This document shows positions 49,325-64,000 of a DNA stretch of 64,000 nt, in pieces. Within the stretch, counting starts at the first letter, position 1, and each line of letters starts with the position of its first letter. The translations under genes were made by a program, and so were the position numbers. Source of the stretch: Krasilnikovozyma curviuscula (taxonomy: Eukaryota; Basidiomycota; Tremellomycetes; Cystofilobasidiales; Mrakiaceae). Below the pieces are notes generated by a model. It did no database searches. It saw nothing but the letters and a program-made list of their open reading frames with translations, and was not told where the DNA came from. The stretch is taken from NCBI GenBank assembly GCA_014825775.1, contig MVAQ01000077.1, positions 1-64,000 of the forward strand, read 5' to 3'.

Positions 49325-51661
49325 ATGACTAAAGGAGCTGTCTCGTGTGAGCTGGCGATTGCTTCGGAGGTCGGCAAGTCGATTCTCGAACGCGGTGGGT
49401 CGGCTGCTGATGCCATTATCGCTACAACACTCTGGTGAGCCTCCCGTAACCCCTCCCTCCATCTAGTATTTACTGAAACATCATTTCCCACAGTGTCGGT
49501 ACAATAGCCAATTATCACTCCGGCATCTGTGGTTTGTATTTTCTCGGACCTTGGTTTTTCGCCTTACTCTTTGAGCCTTTCGAGCTAACCTCGGTGTGTG
49601 TCTGTCTGTTTAGGTGGTGGATTTGCATTGATCAGATCTCCAGAGGGTGAGATGTCTGCTATCGACTTTAGAGTCACTGCACCTGTGAGTTCTTTCCACG
49701 ATTCCCGCCGCTGGGCGGAGGGTCTGCCGCTGTGCCTTTTTTTCTCTCTTTTCTCTTTTGTGTCTTTTTTTTTTCTTCCGTTGAATTGGGAAATGAGTTT
49801 TTTTATATGATTGGGACTAGAGCGAGTCTTTGCTATGCTTGTCGTTGAAGGCGGCGGCGGGTTCTTTGTTGCTTGTACTCACACGTCTTCTTTACCTATC
49901 TCAGGCGGCAGCTACACCAGATGTCTTCAAAAGCGACCCCTTCTCAACCATCGTCGGAGCCTTATCCGTTGCCGTGCCTGGTGAACTCAAGATGTTCGAA
50001 GCGATTCACAAAAAGTACGGAAAGCTACCGTGGGCCACATTGTTCGAACCCGCCATCAAGTTCGCCGAGGAGGGTTGGATCGCAAACGAAGATCTCATCA
50101 AGTTCTTACACGAAAAGACACACAAGACGTACGAGTTTGGGATCTCAGGCCCTCCGACGGTCGCAGAGTCGTGGATCCACGACGACACCCACTACGCCCG
50201 CCTCTTCTCTCGTCCGGGCAGAGAATTCGTTAGACTCGGAGAAACCATCAAGCATCCTGAATTCGCAGAGACGCTCAAGACAATTGGAGAGAAGGGCGCT
50301 GGGGTGTTCTACGAGGGCGAGATTGCCCAGGGCATGGTCGATGCCGTTCAGGAGGGAGGAGGAGTGATGACGATGGAAGACCTGAAAGACTACAAAATTA
50401 ACTGGAGCGAGCCGCTCTCGATCGAGTACAAGGGTACGCATAAAGTCCACACCACACCTGCTCCGTCATCTGGAGCCTGTCTCCTCCTCGCCCTCAACAC
50501 ACTGTCTAACTTCAAGAGCACGACGCCGGAGTCTGTTTTGGATACCCACAGACTCATTGAAGCTCTCAAGGTAAGTTTCTCCTTCTCCCTATCTCCCAAT
50601 CCATTTAGTTAACCCCCAACTCCATCGCATCCAGTTCACATACGGCCAGCGCGCCCTCTTCGGCGACCCAGCATTCATCCCTGAAGTAGCCAAGCTCCAA
50701 GAATCTTTCCTCCGCCCATCAACGGGTAAACAGATCCACTCAATGATCACCGACGAGAAGACGCACCCGCCAGAGTACTATAACTCCGGCAGGTTTGAGA
50801 TCAAAGAGGATAATGGAACTAGTCAGATTACTGCTATGGATGAGAGTGGGCTGACAATCAGTCTCACTACTACAATTACTCTCGTGAGTTTTGCATATAA
50901 CACCTAATCCTAAGAAGGGGTTCGTAGGTTTATTGACGAGGTTTTGCTTTCCCTTCTCGATCGACCGAAATTAGTTCTGGGGTTCAAGAATCATCACAAA
51001 GCACGGTGTTGTTCTTAACAACGGAATGTCTGACTTCAGTGTCGAAGGTAGAACTGTTTCCTCCCACGCTTCTCCTGTCGTCCCACCTTGCTCATCGACA
51101 CAAAATTGTCATTGACATTACAGGCCAGAGCAATATGTTCGGATATGTCCCCACACCGGCTAATTTCATTGCTCCTGGAAAGCGTCCACTCTCTTCTCAA
51201 TGCCCCTACATCATTGAGGATCTCAAGACAGGTGACGTGGTCTTTGCAGGAGGAGCCGCTGGTCAGTACTTCTCCTCTCTCTCACCTCTCGCAACCCAAC
51301 TCGAATCTAAAGCCTGTACTTTCTCTCGATTATAGGGGGTTCCAGAATCCTTAGCGGAAACGTTCAAGTTGCTCGCAACGTGCTTGACTACGGCATGACA
51401 TGCGATGCCGCCCTGCGCGCCAACCGGATTCACGACCAGCTCGCGCCCAACGAGACGCACCTCGAGCTGCCTCAGCCGTCGCGAAAGATCGCAGGCGCAT
51501 CGAAGGAACTCATTGAAGGTTTGAAAGGGCTTGGGCATAATGTCACGATGGTCCCCATGGCGTTCAGTACCGCCGGGGGCATCAAGGTCGACCAAGGTGT
51601 TCATGAGGCGCATTCGGAACCTAGAAAGGTCTGTCCTGGTGGAGCAGTGTCTTTGAAGTAG
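49325..51661 (+). CDS. Gamma-glutamyltranspeptidase
   Basis: Breaks the gamma-glutamyl bond of glutathione and passes the group to water or an acceptor, aiding sulfur and nitrogen recycling. The start is MTKGAVSCELAIASEVG at 49325, with an in-frame TAA directly before the ATG. Family blocks are RGGSAADAIIAT, then HSGICGGGFALIR near 49600, AVPGELKMFEAIHKKYGKLPW near 50000, PAPSSGACLLLALN near 50460, GTSQITAMDESGLTISLTTT near 50820 (autoprocessing region), and SDFSVEG and SSQCPYII near the end. The stop is TAG 51659–51661. Oddities: no signal peptide or anchor is visible at this start, and the residue after the catalytic Thr-Ser is Gln where most members have His. Fungal GGTs can be vacuolar or intracellular, so this is tolerable. 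Confidence 0.9.
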
Positions 51662-51884
51662 ACTTTAGAATTTAGGTAGATTAGAAACAAGCATAGAGAT
51701 GCGTTAGAAAGTTTAGAAATTCGCCCAAGACCGCGTTTATTTAGAGCCAAAAAATACAACGATTCATCATCTGTTTCTACAACAGTCTAAACTAAAGGTT
51801 ACACAAGTGATCGCATGTGTGTTTGACATTATGTATGTTAATGCAACTCCATCTCTGTGTTTCAAGTACCACCTCGTAGTTCCA

Positions 51885-55456
<3,572 letters not shown>

Positions 55457-56004
55457 GCTGACCAGATGGTTGTTCGACTCTGCTTTCAATTTACTCAAAT
55501 GGCGAAGGTCATCCAAAATTGTGGAAAAATGAAATTTATCCAGGATAGTTCCTGTTTAGAAATAGTGATGATAGGCGCGATGTCTGAACTGAAGCAGTCA
55601 TCTTTGGCAAGTAAGAGCGGACAAATGAAGCTGGCGCGCCTCATCGCAAACGATGTTCTGCAGGCTCGAGCCGGAATAAGGCTCTTTGTTCTCGAAAGCC
55701 TTGCGGAGACAGTTTGATTCAATATAGCAGAAGATGATTGGTGATATACAGTGCAGTTTTAATAATATTGTAGAAACAAATCGAGACCTCGACCCCACAG
55801 AAACCAAAAACCGAAAGAGAAGAAGATATGCAACAAGCCAGTGTAGCAGAAACGGGTTTAAGCCACAGGCAATAGAGAATTAAAGGATGGGGCAGTAGGT
55901 AAACAGTAGAGATAGTAGCCTTCCGTCAAGGGGGCGGGGGATGATAATAAACAACAAGCAACGGCGAAGGAATAAAAGCAAGGGGAAGATGAGCAGCCCA
56001 TCAT
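55457..56004. other. Intergenic, SSL2 promoter and cyclin 3' flank
   Basis: About 550 bp. An open stretch on the plus strand (55466–55717) has no ATG-supported gene structure or family and is treated as noise. Confidence 0.5.
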
Positions 56005-57395
56005 CTAGACGACGATGTCAACTGCTTCTTGACCTTGAATGACTCTGACAGCCGCACTCCCAGGTGTCTTGTTACCAGCTAGCAGCCGTCCCAAGGACTG
56101 GAAGCCAGGCATGTTCAAGTTTGCAAAACTTGACCTCGACTTGAGAGTGCCCCTAGGTTGTTGGGTGTACGACAGGGGTGATGGGGAGGCTGAAGGGGTA
56201 GAGATTCCTCGAGAGGAATGCTTGTCGGCTGTGCTACCAAGTGAAACTGGGGCAGGTGGCATTCGCAAGGTGTAGCGAGAGGGAACTGCCGGCAGATCTT
56301 CATCTTCGGATGAGGCACCAGAAGAATCTGAGCCAGATGAGCCTCGACGAGAGAGATGTGGAGGAGATGGAAGGAGGTGCGCATGGTGCTGCAGTGCTGA
56401 GACGGTGATAGGTGCAGAGTATTGGTACTGTTGCTGAGAGATGGCAGTTTGAGAGAAGGACTGAGTGAGGTTATTGACAGTTGGAGAGGTCTGTTCGACC
56501 GCCCTTCTCGAGAGAGGTGGAGGAGTAATTGGAGGAGTGTGGAGGCCAGTTGCAGATCGGACTGGACCAGATTGAACCTTGGCGATGGAAGCCTTTCGCA
56601 AGGCTTCCTTGTCCTGCATCGTCTTGATGAATGGTGCGTAGTGAAGGAGGAGCTCTGGCTCGTAGACACGGAGATCGTAGTCGAGGAGGTAGAGCAGTTG
56701 CTTCTCCATGAGGTTGACCTCAGCAAGGGAGAAGAGGCCGGCGTATCTGTGCCAGTGCTTGTTCTTTGGCGACGAATCGTTCAAGTACTTGGCGGCACAA
56801 ATGAGAGCAGCAAGGAAGACTCTGTGACGAGTGCAGTACATGCCTTGAAGAAGAAGAGAAGGGAGGGAGAGATGATTTAGTAAAGCTACCCGAAAAAGGA
56901 AGCGAGATGGTTGCGGATGTAAACTCACCTTTCGCCACGCGAGGCAGCTTGGACTTCAATCGCTCGAGATAAACCAAGGTGACTAACAGTGTAGACGGCT
57001 GGACATTGGACTGTTCAACAAGAAGCTTGATGAAAGTTTGGAGCGATGGAAGGTTGGCGCCAGTGTCAAAACCCTCCTTGGTTGGAGAGGTGGGGGGGGT
57101 AGGAAGGTTAGACACTGGGATCTTGTCGACAATGATGACAGAGGTAGCTTTAGCAGCCAAGTGACCTAAAATATTCGAAAGAAAGAAGTCAGCCTCTCAT
57201 CGATCGGGGGGAACTCAAAAGGGTGGGCGGTTTCAGGAAGAAAAGTGACGTACAAATCATTTCCGTCGAAACTGACTCTTTCATCAGCTTGCATAAGTCT
57301 GCACTGTGAATGGATCTTGGAGTAAGTGAGGCTGGGTGATTTGCCTCTGGTCGGGGTCTCAGCACATTGCTTCTGGAGGATGAGAAGGAGGACAT
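56005..57395 (-). CDS. Pcl-type (Pho85) cyclin
   Basis: Cyclin of the Pcl1/2 type, partner of a Pho85/Cdk5-like kinase in G1 and polarity control. The first exon, starting at ATG complement 57393–57395, reads [20 protein letters not shown], matching the family's NHPASL entry. An intron splices EMI to [13 protein letters not shown] in phase. The cyclin fold continues with [52 protein letters not shown], and [20 protein letters not shown], and then a long Ser/Pro/Gln-rich tail ending in [14 protein letters not shown] (TAG complement 56005–56007). A TATATAAAG box lies on the minus strand at about 57623–57632. Upstream at 57793–57799 is a CGCGAAA element. Confidence 0.9.
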
Positions 57396-60300
57396 TTTTT
57401 TTCTGGATTGAGGTGGGCGGCGCTGATTGGGGATCCGATTGAAAGGTGCTGAGCTTGAAAAAATTAACGAGTGTCTTGTTTGGTTGAGAGTAGTGAACGA
57501 CTGAGTTGTAGTAGACCTGTAATAAGGTGCAGGAGGGCCGGTGAGGTATAGGGCTGAAGGGATATGGAAGGATGGGTAGAGGTGAGAGAAGGAGACAAGT
57601 CGAAGGGAACACCTGGATGCTCTTTATATAAAGATTTCCTTTGAGAAACAATGGCTTGACCAAGTCTTAGTTGGAGGGAAATGGCATGATCCATTGCTAG
57701 TGGGTTTGAATTACGAGTAAGGTAATAGACGACCAGTTCAGTTGGCAGGCCACTCGAAAGGACGCAGAAGGAAATAAAACATTGTCTCCGCGCGCGAAAC
57801 CTCTCGCCACCCAGCGGATGTCTTTGTTTTGATTCTCCAGAAGCAGGCGTGGCTTGGGCGTGTCAAATGAAATTTGAATCGTTCGATGAGACATAATCGA
57901 ATCAGATCTAGAAATTCGATGGATATCGACCAGAGGGCGCCCATTATCTCTCTGAGACCGTGGTGTGATCATCTCAAACAGACCACCCCCTCCTTTTTGG
58001 GAGATCCGTGGGCTACTCCACGCAGAAGCGGCTCCTGGCTGGGTGTCTCTGAACCAGCTTCTGGAATTAATGCGAGGCTGAGATAATGTTTCTTTCATTT
58101 GAAGTCATCGATGAGCGATGCGCGCAAGTTCGCAGGCCTTTTCTGTAAATGAAAAAATTGTCCTTGCCGCTCTCGAAAGGTCAGAGCACTGGAAAAGATA
58201 AACAAGACTTTTTACGGGAAGGATATTGTCCTGGTACGCTCTCCCCATAGTGGTTTCTACCTGAGGACTACGCCCAATGCAAAGAAAAAAAAGGTTTAAT
58301 TATCCTATCACTGCAATTCGACTGCAACAGCAAATAATTACCAAGCTCAGTCAATAACTTTGACATGGTGCTTTGGTGTATGCGGGAAGTGTAACCTTCG
58401 CGCCATACGATCTAGGGGAAAAAACGTAAACAACATTTTGGGCTGCATTTGGTGGCGACCAGCCACCTTTCGAATTGGCGCGCACAAACCAAAACAAGCT
58501 CGATGCATTAGGCAAGGCGCATCTTTTAATGATCAGTATTGTTTTTTCACTGGTCAACGATCGTCATAGGCGTTTTTGCACTTAGGGGGAACCAGCAAAA
58601 GCAGGTTCAGGCTCCTGAACACGTTGACTCTCGATTGAAAAAACCTCCTTGGTAGGCGTCTGCAAGGTAATTGCTTCTTCTGGTCGTCGGTTTCACCAGA
58701 CCAATACATAGTAGACAATCCCAGCGATGTGGAATATTCTCCGATTACTCATCTTGGACGACGACAGAAAAGCTGCCTTTACCTTGATCTCAAGTAATGC
58801 CCGCGCCATCAATACAATTGCGGAACGGGCCCATCTTATCACGTTTGTTTTGAAACTGATTGGCCCAGTATCCTCATACGGTCAAGAATCGCTGAGATAC
58901 AAGTCTAGAGTTGGCTTCAGGTAATGGGGCTTTTCTTGAGCTGAGCTAAAGAAGTGGTCGACTTCTCGAGATGGCCTGGAGTTACCTCAACAGCTTGAGT
59001 AAAGCGCTTAGCAAAAACAGGAGTCCTGAGTCGGAAACGGAAGTCTAGAACTCTAGAACTGTTGGGAAGGTATTCTGGACCTGAACTTTGCGGTTGTGTT
59101 GTCACCAGTAAAATCGGTGATTGTGATGACGGGCCGACTCATCCATGTGTTTGGGTTGAGCAACGTTAGTGTCAAAACAGTAAGTCCAGGCATTCTTCAA
59201 GATTTTGTCTAGATTTAAAATGAAAAAGTACCATTGGTACCTCTGAACAAGAATATTTGGTGGTTTGGTTGGGAAAAGAGTGGTTTTCATGTTTGTTTGC
59301 CTTAAGTTGGGATCAAAGATTTCAAAGATAAATCAGGTTCGGCCAGTAATTTGATCCTCCTCAGAATCATCCACATCGTTCTCAAGTCTCCCCAAAGACT
59401 CCTCTTCTTTGTCTGTCGTTTTCCAATCCTGCCTTTTTGTCATCTCCACCTCCTCTTTCCATCCTCCTGTTCTCCAAGTTCAATGTTGATCGCAAACTCC
59501 TATTTTGACATCCAACCAATGTGCTAAAAACCTTTTTGAAGCTGTACAAACCTTCTTTGTGAAGATGTGGTCGGCAAGATGAGTTCCATTGCCTGACAGC
59601 TGTGGCAGTAAAGTTTCAGGATCGCATCGATGAGCATACTGATGAGAAAATCGTTATACTGACTAAGGAATACTAAGGAAGTTAGATCGGTGAAAGTTAC
59701 ATGAATTGGAGGAAGTGGGTTGATGGGAGGGGTGGAGAGAACAAGGTTGGCCAAGCGAGTTAGGATTCACAGTGCCTTGGTAGTAGGGCCGATGGCATAG
59801 ATAGTGACTTGCAACTATGAGAAATCAAGAGTACATACTTAGGTGCTTTCTTTCTATATTCCAAAGCGGTCAAATCGTAACGGGCTTTCATAGAACGAAA
59901 GGAGACATGGATTTCTGTTGGATTGAGTCGGTATGAGTCCAGCTGATGTTGATGCAATTGAAACATTGCTCATAGTTGGGCTTTTCTGATAATGAAATCT
60001 CTCTGAATCTTTGAGCTTACTTTGAGAGATTGGAGGTACCGCAGGGAAGATTCACTGGCCTTTGAAAGTCGATTCTTTCAACAAACTTCATAGCGATGCC
60101 CAGTTTTGATAAGATACAACTCATCAGTGAACCGGTATCTATTCAAACCATTCGTATGGAGCGCATCAATCAAACACGGATGAGTGATGTCTTGAGCGTT
60201 CAAGGTAGAGTAGGAAAGGCGCACTTGTGGGTAGTAAAGCTTGATCTCTGTTTCATTTATAGCGGTCTGTGAGAGGCACTGTTATATTAAATATCTCTGC

Positions 60301-60549
60301 ATGCTCTGTATGCTCACCAACAATTTCTGTCGATTCAAACCCCTCTCGAATCATCCGTCGCGGTGCTTGTTTCATCGATATTTCCGCTCTGCGCGCCACC
60401 GCCCGCGCTGGTCGACTCGTTGTCGTTGGTCGTTGGTCGAGGCAGACTCCAAACTCAAACGTGGTCAATTTCATCAAAGAGGTCTCGAAAGACAGCCCAA
60501 CAGGCAGATAGCAATACTAGCAGAAATCAGGCGGGGTGATTCCTCCCAA
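57396..60549. other. 3.15-kb gap between the cyclin and SPA2
   Basis: The longest gene-free stretch of the window. The right part of the cyclin promoter (57396–57900) has a TATA box and a CGCGAAA site. Further right only short open stretches are seen on both strands, none with convincing splice structure. A minus-strand piece around 60020–60142 resembles an aspartic-protease active-site region and is discussed as a finding. The last few hundred bases should be the SPA2 promoter and 5'UTR. Confidence 0.45.
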
Positions 60550-63500
60550 ATGTCATTTAGAAGGCCACCTCAGTCTTCCGCTCCCTCAAGCAATTCTTCG
60601 AGTTACGATGGGCGAGGAGCAGCGCCATCTTCAGCCATGCCCCCATCATCTGCTCCTTCTTCAACTGCTAGCAATAGACAGTCCATCTCAATCCATACCA
60701 GCTTGATCCATTACACGGCCCTCAAGTCGTTTCTCGCAGTCTGGCTCGAAAAAGAATCTCCTGGCGCCAGGGCGAGTGCAAGGGAGAAGCTTACCAGGCT
60801 GACGAAGCAACAGTTTGGAGAGCTGGGGACAGATGTTTATGATGAGCTTGTCAGGAGGCAGTCTTCAGGAGATGGTACAGGCGCCAACAGCGAAGGTGAG
60901 CTTCCGTTTTACTCCTCTTGTTCCACCCGCGCGGGGCGTTTGCGCGTGTTGCGTTCATTCGAAGGGATTGTCGCGAAGTCGTAGATGGAATACAACATTC
61001 AGATGGAAGAACATCGTCTGGATGGTCTACTGGATACTCACTTGGAGTTGTCACTCCCGGCGTCGTCCCGCAAAATGAACTGGCGGGAGCAGAGCAACTG
61101 GCAGCTGCACGCGCCGAATTTATGGTTTCGCCGGGATAAACAGCATACATAAACTTTCAATGGACGCTTGCCTCTACCAACAAGAAGTCTCTTCTAGCGC
61201 TTTCCTGTGGGATGTAGTTCCAGCTCGATCTAGAGACTAAGGGAACTCTGCGGACACAAGTTCAACACGCTAACCCAGACCTCTCCCTGATTACCTCTAG
61301 TGGCCTTTTTGCCTGTACGACCGGACTTCCATCCAAAGAGAAATCAAGCACGACAGAAGTTGGCAACACTGCCTAAGAATCGATTCAAAGACCTCGCCAG
61401 TGACGTGCTGTTTGAGCTAGGAAGACGATTTCCTGAGTTCAACAACTCAGGCATCAAGGAAGAGGATGAGGAAGAAGAGGTAACAGAAAACCATCGTTAC
61501 TTCTGGTGGTTAGTCGTCTTATATAACTGACTTGTTTTTTTTGTCACGGTTTTGTGTCACGTTTAGTCGTCTGAACAGCTCGACCCTGAAACACCCCACT
61601 CGAACTACTCGAATCTGAACCAGCTCCAGTCTCAACAATCTCAGTCCCAGTACTCCCATCAAAAACAGCCCTCTTCTGCCTCCCAGACTCAGAGCTCCAA
61701 TGGGCCCAACAGGTTCCCACCGCCGGCCGCCCAACACGGACGGCGACCCTCCCATGCTTCTCAAGGCTCACAATCTTCTCTCAGGTCCCTAGGCCAGCAG
61801 CCACCACTGTCAACACAGCTTCAAACCGTTCAGCAGGGGGTCGTGATTCCTACCAAATCCACCATTGCGGAGGAAGAGATCAAAGTCCCTTACGCAACTG
61901 AACACGAAAGTAACCACACCCATGTTCGGCCACCTTCTTCAACAAAGTCGTCACGCCCCACCAGCTTCCACGAACAGAGTCTCGGAAGAATGGGTCACGG
62001 GAACGGCGATTCCTCTGACGACGGAGGGCGTGTTTCGCCTACGGGACGAGGAGGACCACTAGATCGCGGAATGGGACCAATAGACCCACAGTCTCAGCAA
62101 CAGCAACATCAGAACGGTACTCCAAACACTCTTTCAGTTATGCCTTCACCCAACCCAACGGTCCTCTCAGAGGATAAGGACTACTACGATCGAATGTCGT
62201 TTGGCTCAGCTGCATCGCGAGGCGTCGGCTTGGCTCAGCACCCACTCAAGGGCATCTACGCCAACGGGAGCAGCAACGGAAACAACGCTGGTTTAGGCTA
62301 TGGCTCAAATCTTCCTTCCAACACAAACAATCATAATAGCAGCAACAGTGGTCGAAACAGCCCCATCATCAGCCAAGCCGAACTCGACGAGCTCAAATCC
62401 ACGAAGGATGACCTTGCGTCTCAGGTCGAGATCCTCCAGTCTGAGAATGCCGCCGTCAGAGCCAACGCACTTGAAGCTGAAGATACGCTGAAGCAAGAAG
62501 CTGAGGGTCTCAAGGAGCGTGTCAAAGATTTGCAAGAGATGTTGGAGACAAGCAGGAACGACGGGAATAAGAGGATTCGAGAACATGGTGAGGCGGTGAG
62601 GAAGTTGAAGGAGAGCCATGAAAGAGATATGGATGATTTGAACAACTTGAAAGCTGGTCAAGACGTGAGTCATTTTATTTTTATTTTGACACCTTCGCTA
62701 TTTTGTCTTAACTAATTGGTGTTGCTTGTTTCCCGAAGTCTGCACCCATAATAGCTGACCTTCAAAATCAAACAGAAGATCTGTTGAAAGAACTCAGGAG
62801 TTTGAGTCAGAAGAATGATGAGTTGCTTAGTGAGAATGAGAGATTGCGGGAAGCTAGGAACCAGGCTGAGGTTGAAGGAAAGGAATGGAAGAGGAGGTGG
62901 GAGCTTGTCAAGGTTGAGCTCAGAAACGTCAAAGGTGCGTCTTGATTCCTATTTTGTCGTGTGATAAAAAACCTGATTTCTCCCTTCGCAACCCTCAGCC
63001 ACTTCTCAAATGTTCATCCAAGCACCCCTTCCAACTGATGATCACTTACCTTCATCATCCACCGGTGCAATTGGCGACCTTCATCATTCTGCATTTCAGA
63101 AATCAATCGACTCGCTCATCACATCTGCTCGGTCCATCACTCCGACTTCCGTGTTGGGCGCCATGAAGTCTGTTGTTGTCGCGATGGCTGACATCTCTGC
63201 CGACATCGACGTGTTTGAACGAAGGCCACTCAGCGAACGATACGGCGTCGACATGGAATCCCTCCAAAGTCTCAAAGAACGATCTAACATCACCCTCAAC
63301 ACCCTCATGGGCGCTGCGAAGGCCTTCGCCATGTCCTACGGCCTCAGCCCTGTCTCGTTGCTGGACGCAGCGGCAAGTGAGGTTAGCGCCAATGTCGTTG
63401 CTCTCATTCGTCTACTAGGTATTCGGAGGATTGGGAAATCAGCAGAGTCGATGGGAATGAGTCGAAGCAATTCTCAAGGGACCGAGGGTACAGCTACTGC

Positions 63501-64000
63501 AAACGGTGGCACTAAGTCTCCAACCAAGAGAATGAGTCGAAACACCTTTGAAGACAACCAGAATGTTGGAATCTTTGGCGCTCCGATTGGTGGTACTCTG
63601 AACGTCTCGACTCGGACTGTTCGACAGGAACCTCTGAATGATACTCATCCAAAGCAACAGAATGGACGCGACACGACCTACCGATCGACAACTACTTCAT
63701 CTGTCTCCTCGGCGTTCGATCTCGAGAGAAAACCATCGACGACGCTCACCTCAACCTCGGCAGCTTCATCCAACCGAGGGTTAGACGACCGTTTCGATGA
63801 GGAAAATGAAGAGGAGTTTGGATTCGTCGCGGGTAACCACCACCTGTTACACAACAACAGCAACAGCAGCAATGAGGGCGACCGAGATCCGAGAGAGAGC
63901 CTGGCAGAGAGTAATACCAGCAGCAGTACACGTGGTCCTGACAATGTCAGAGGAGGTGGGTTTGACAGGATGCAGAATGGGCACGATGGGTCGATGCACG
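60550..64000 (+). CDS. SPA2: SPA2-like polarity scaffold (partial, continues off the window)
   Basis: Polarisome scaffold that gathers formin and MAPK-module proteins at growth sites. The start taken is MSFRRPPQSSAPSS at 60550; an upstream in-frame stretch exists but looks unlike protein. Two Spa2 homology repeats are present. The first contains YTALKSFLAVWLEKESPGAR and KLTRLTKQQFGELGTDVYDELVRR (quoted in parts); the second VAFLPVRPDFHPKRNQARQK and FKDLASDVLFELGRRFPEF. Between them is a 405-nt intron (60896–61300). Next come Gln/Ser-rich disorder, a coiled coil near 62370–62650 and a second near 62760–62920, and the central domain near 63090–63420. The reading continues past 64000, so the C-terminal third is missing. 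Confidence 0.9.

Noticed and set aside
55466..55717. Plus-strand open frame antisense to the SSL2 promoter
   Set aside because: No domain, no upstream exon and position inside a promoter; probably chance.
58350..58925. Two overlapping opposite-strand open frames of about 65–70 codons
   Set aside because: Neither shows a recognisable family, and each is of the length expected by chance in this base composition.
60241..60549. Longer SPA2 N-terminus from the upstream in-frame open stretch
   Set aside because: Cys- and Arg-rich composition unlike Spa2, whereas MSFRRPPQSS is a typical Ser/Pro start.

Overview
The window is nuclear DNA from a filamentous-type or yeast-like fungus, most likely a basidiomycete. 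The support is: small GT–AG introns, mostly about 45–110 nt, in almost every gene; an intron-bearing divergent histone H3/H4 pair; polarity protein SPA2, a Pcl-type cyclin, a NIMA kinase and ILV3; and three very short internal exons. Codon use and intron density would fit a Tremellomycete such as the Cystofilobasidiales, but that placement is a guess. No bacterial, phage, CRISPR or complete transposon sequence was seen. Because of the introns, most genes are built here from several open stretches joined at GT/AG sites.

Layout. 1–1442: divergent histones H3 (partial, minus) and H4 (plus). 2229–6178: secreted GH31 alpha-glucosidase (plus). 6549–13856: SHPRH/Irc20-type SNF2–RING protein (plus). 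14103–14581: NOP10 in four exons (plus). About 14830–16461: decayed amidase pseudogene (plus). 16899–19782: NIMA/NEK kinase (plus). 20487–21786: RCC1-like protein (plus). 22006–24210: DHA1-type MFS transporter (minus). 25286–27373: secreted M14 carboxypeptidase (minus). 28006–33930: MFS – glutathione S-transferase – MFS, all minus, the two MFS genes being paralogs. 34310–37212: unrecognised disordered Ser/Pro-rich protein (plus). 37563–40111: ILV3 (plus). 40447–43696: SCY1-like/Cex1 pseudokinase (plus). 43884–45282: RING-CH membrane protein (minus). 46013–48299: NCS1 cytosine/purine permease (minus). 49325–51661: gamma-glutamyltranspeptidase (plus). 51885–55456: TFIIH helicase SSL2/XPB (minus). 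56005–57395: Pcl-type cyclin (minus). 57396–60549: about 3.15 kb without an intact gene. 60550–end: SPA2-like polarity scaffold (plus, partial).

How the genes work together. Most are unrelated housekeeping genes in ordinary eukaryotic order. Possible functional groupings are the two histones, sharing a promoter with an E2F/SBF-like core; the MFS–GST–MFS run, which could couple conjugation with export; and scattered genes for nutrient scavenging (alpha-glucosidase, carboxypeptidase, GGT, permease). The cyclin and SPA2 are neighbours and both belong to polarity and cell-cycle biology, but shared regulation is only an inference. No clearly new biological system was found. The better leads are the microexons, the amidase relic, the MFS–GST–MFS cluster, the divergent histone promoter and some weakly supported short coding stretches.
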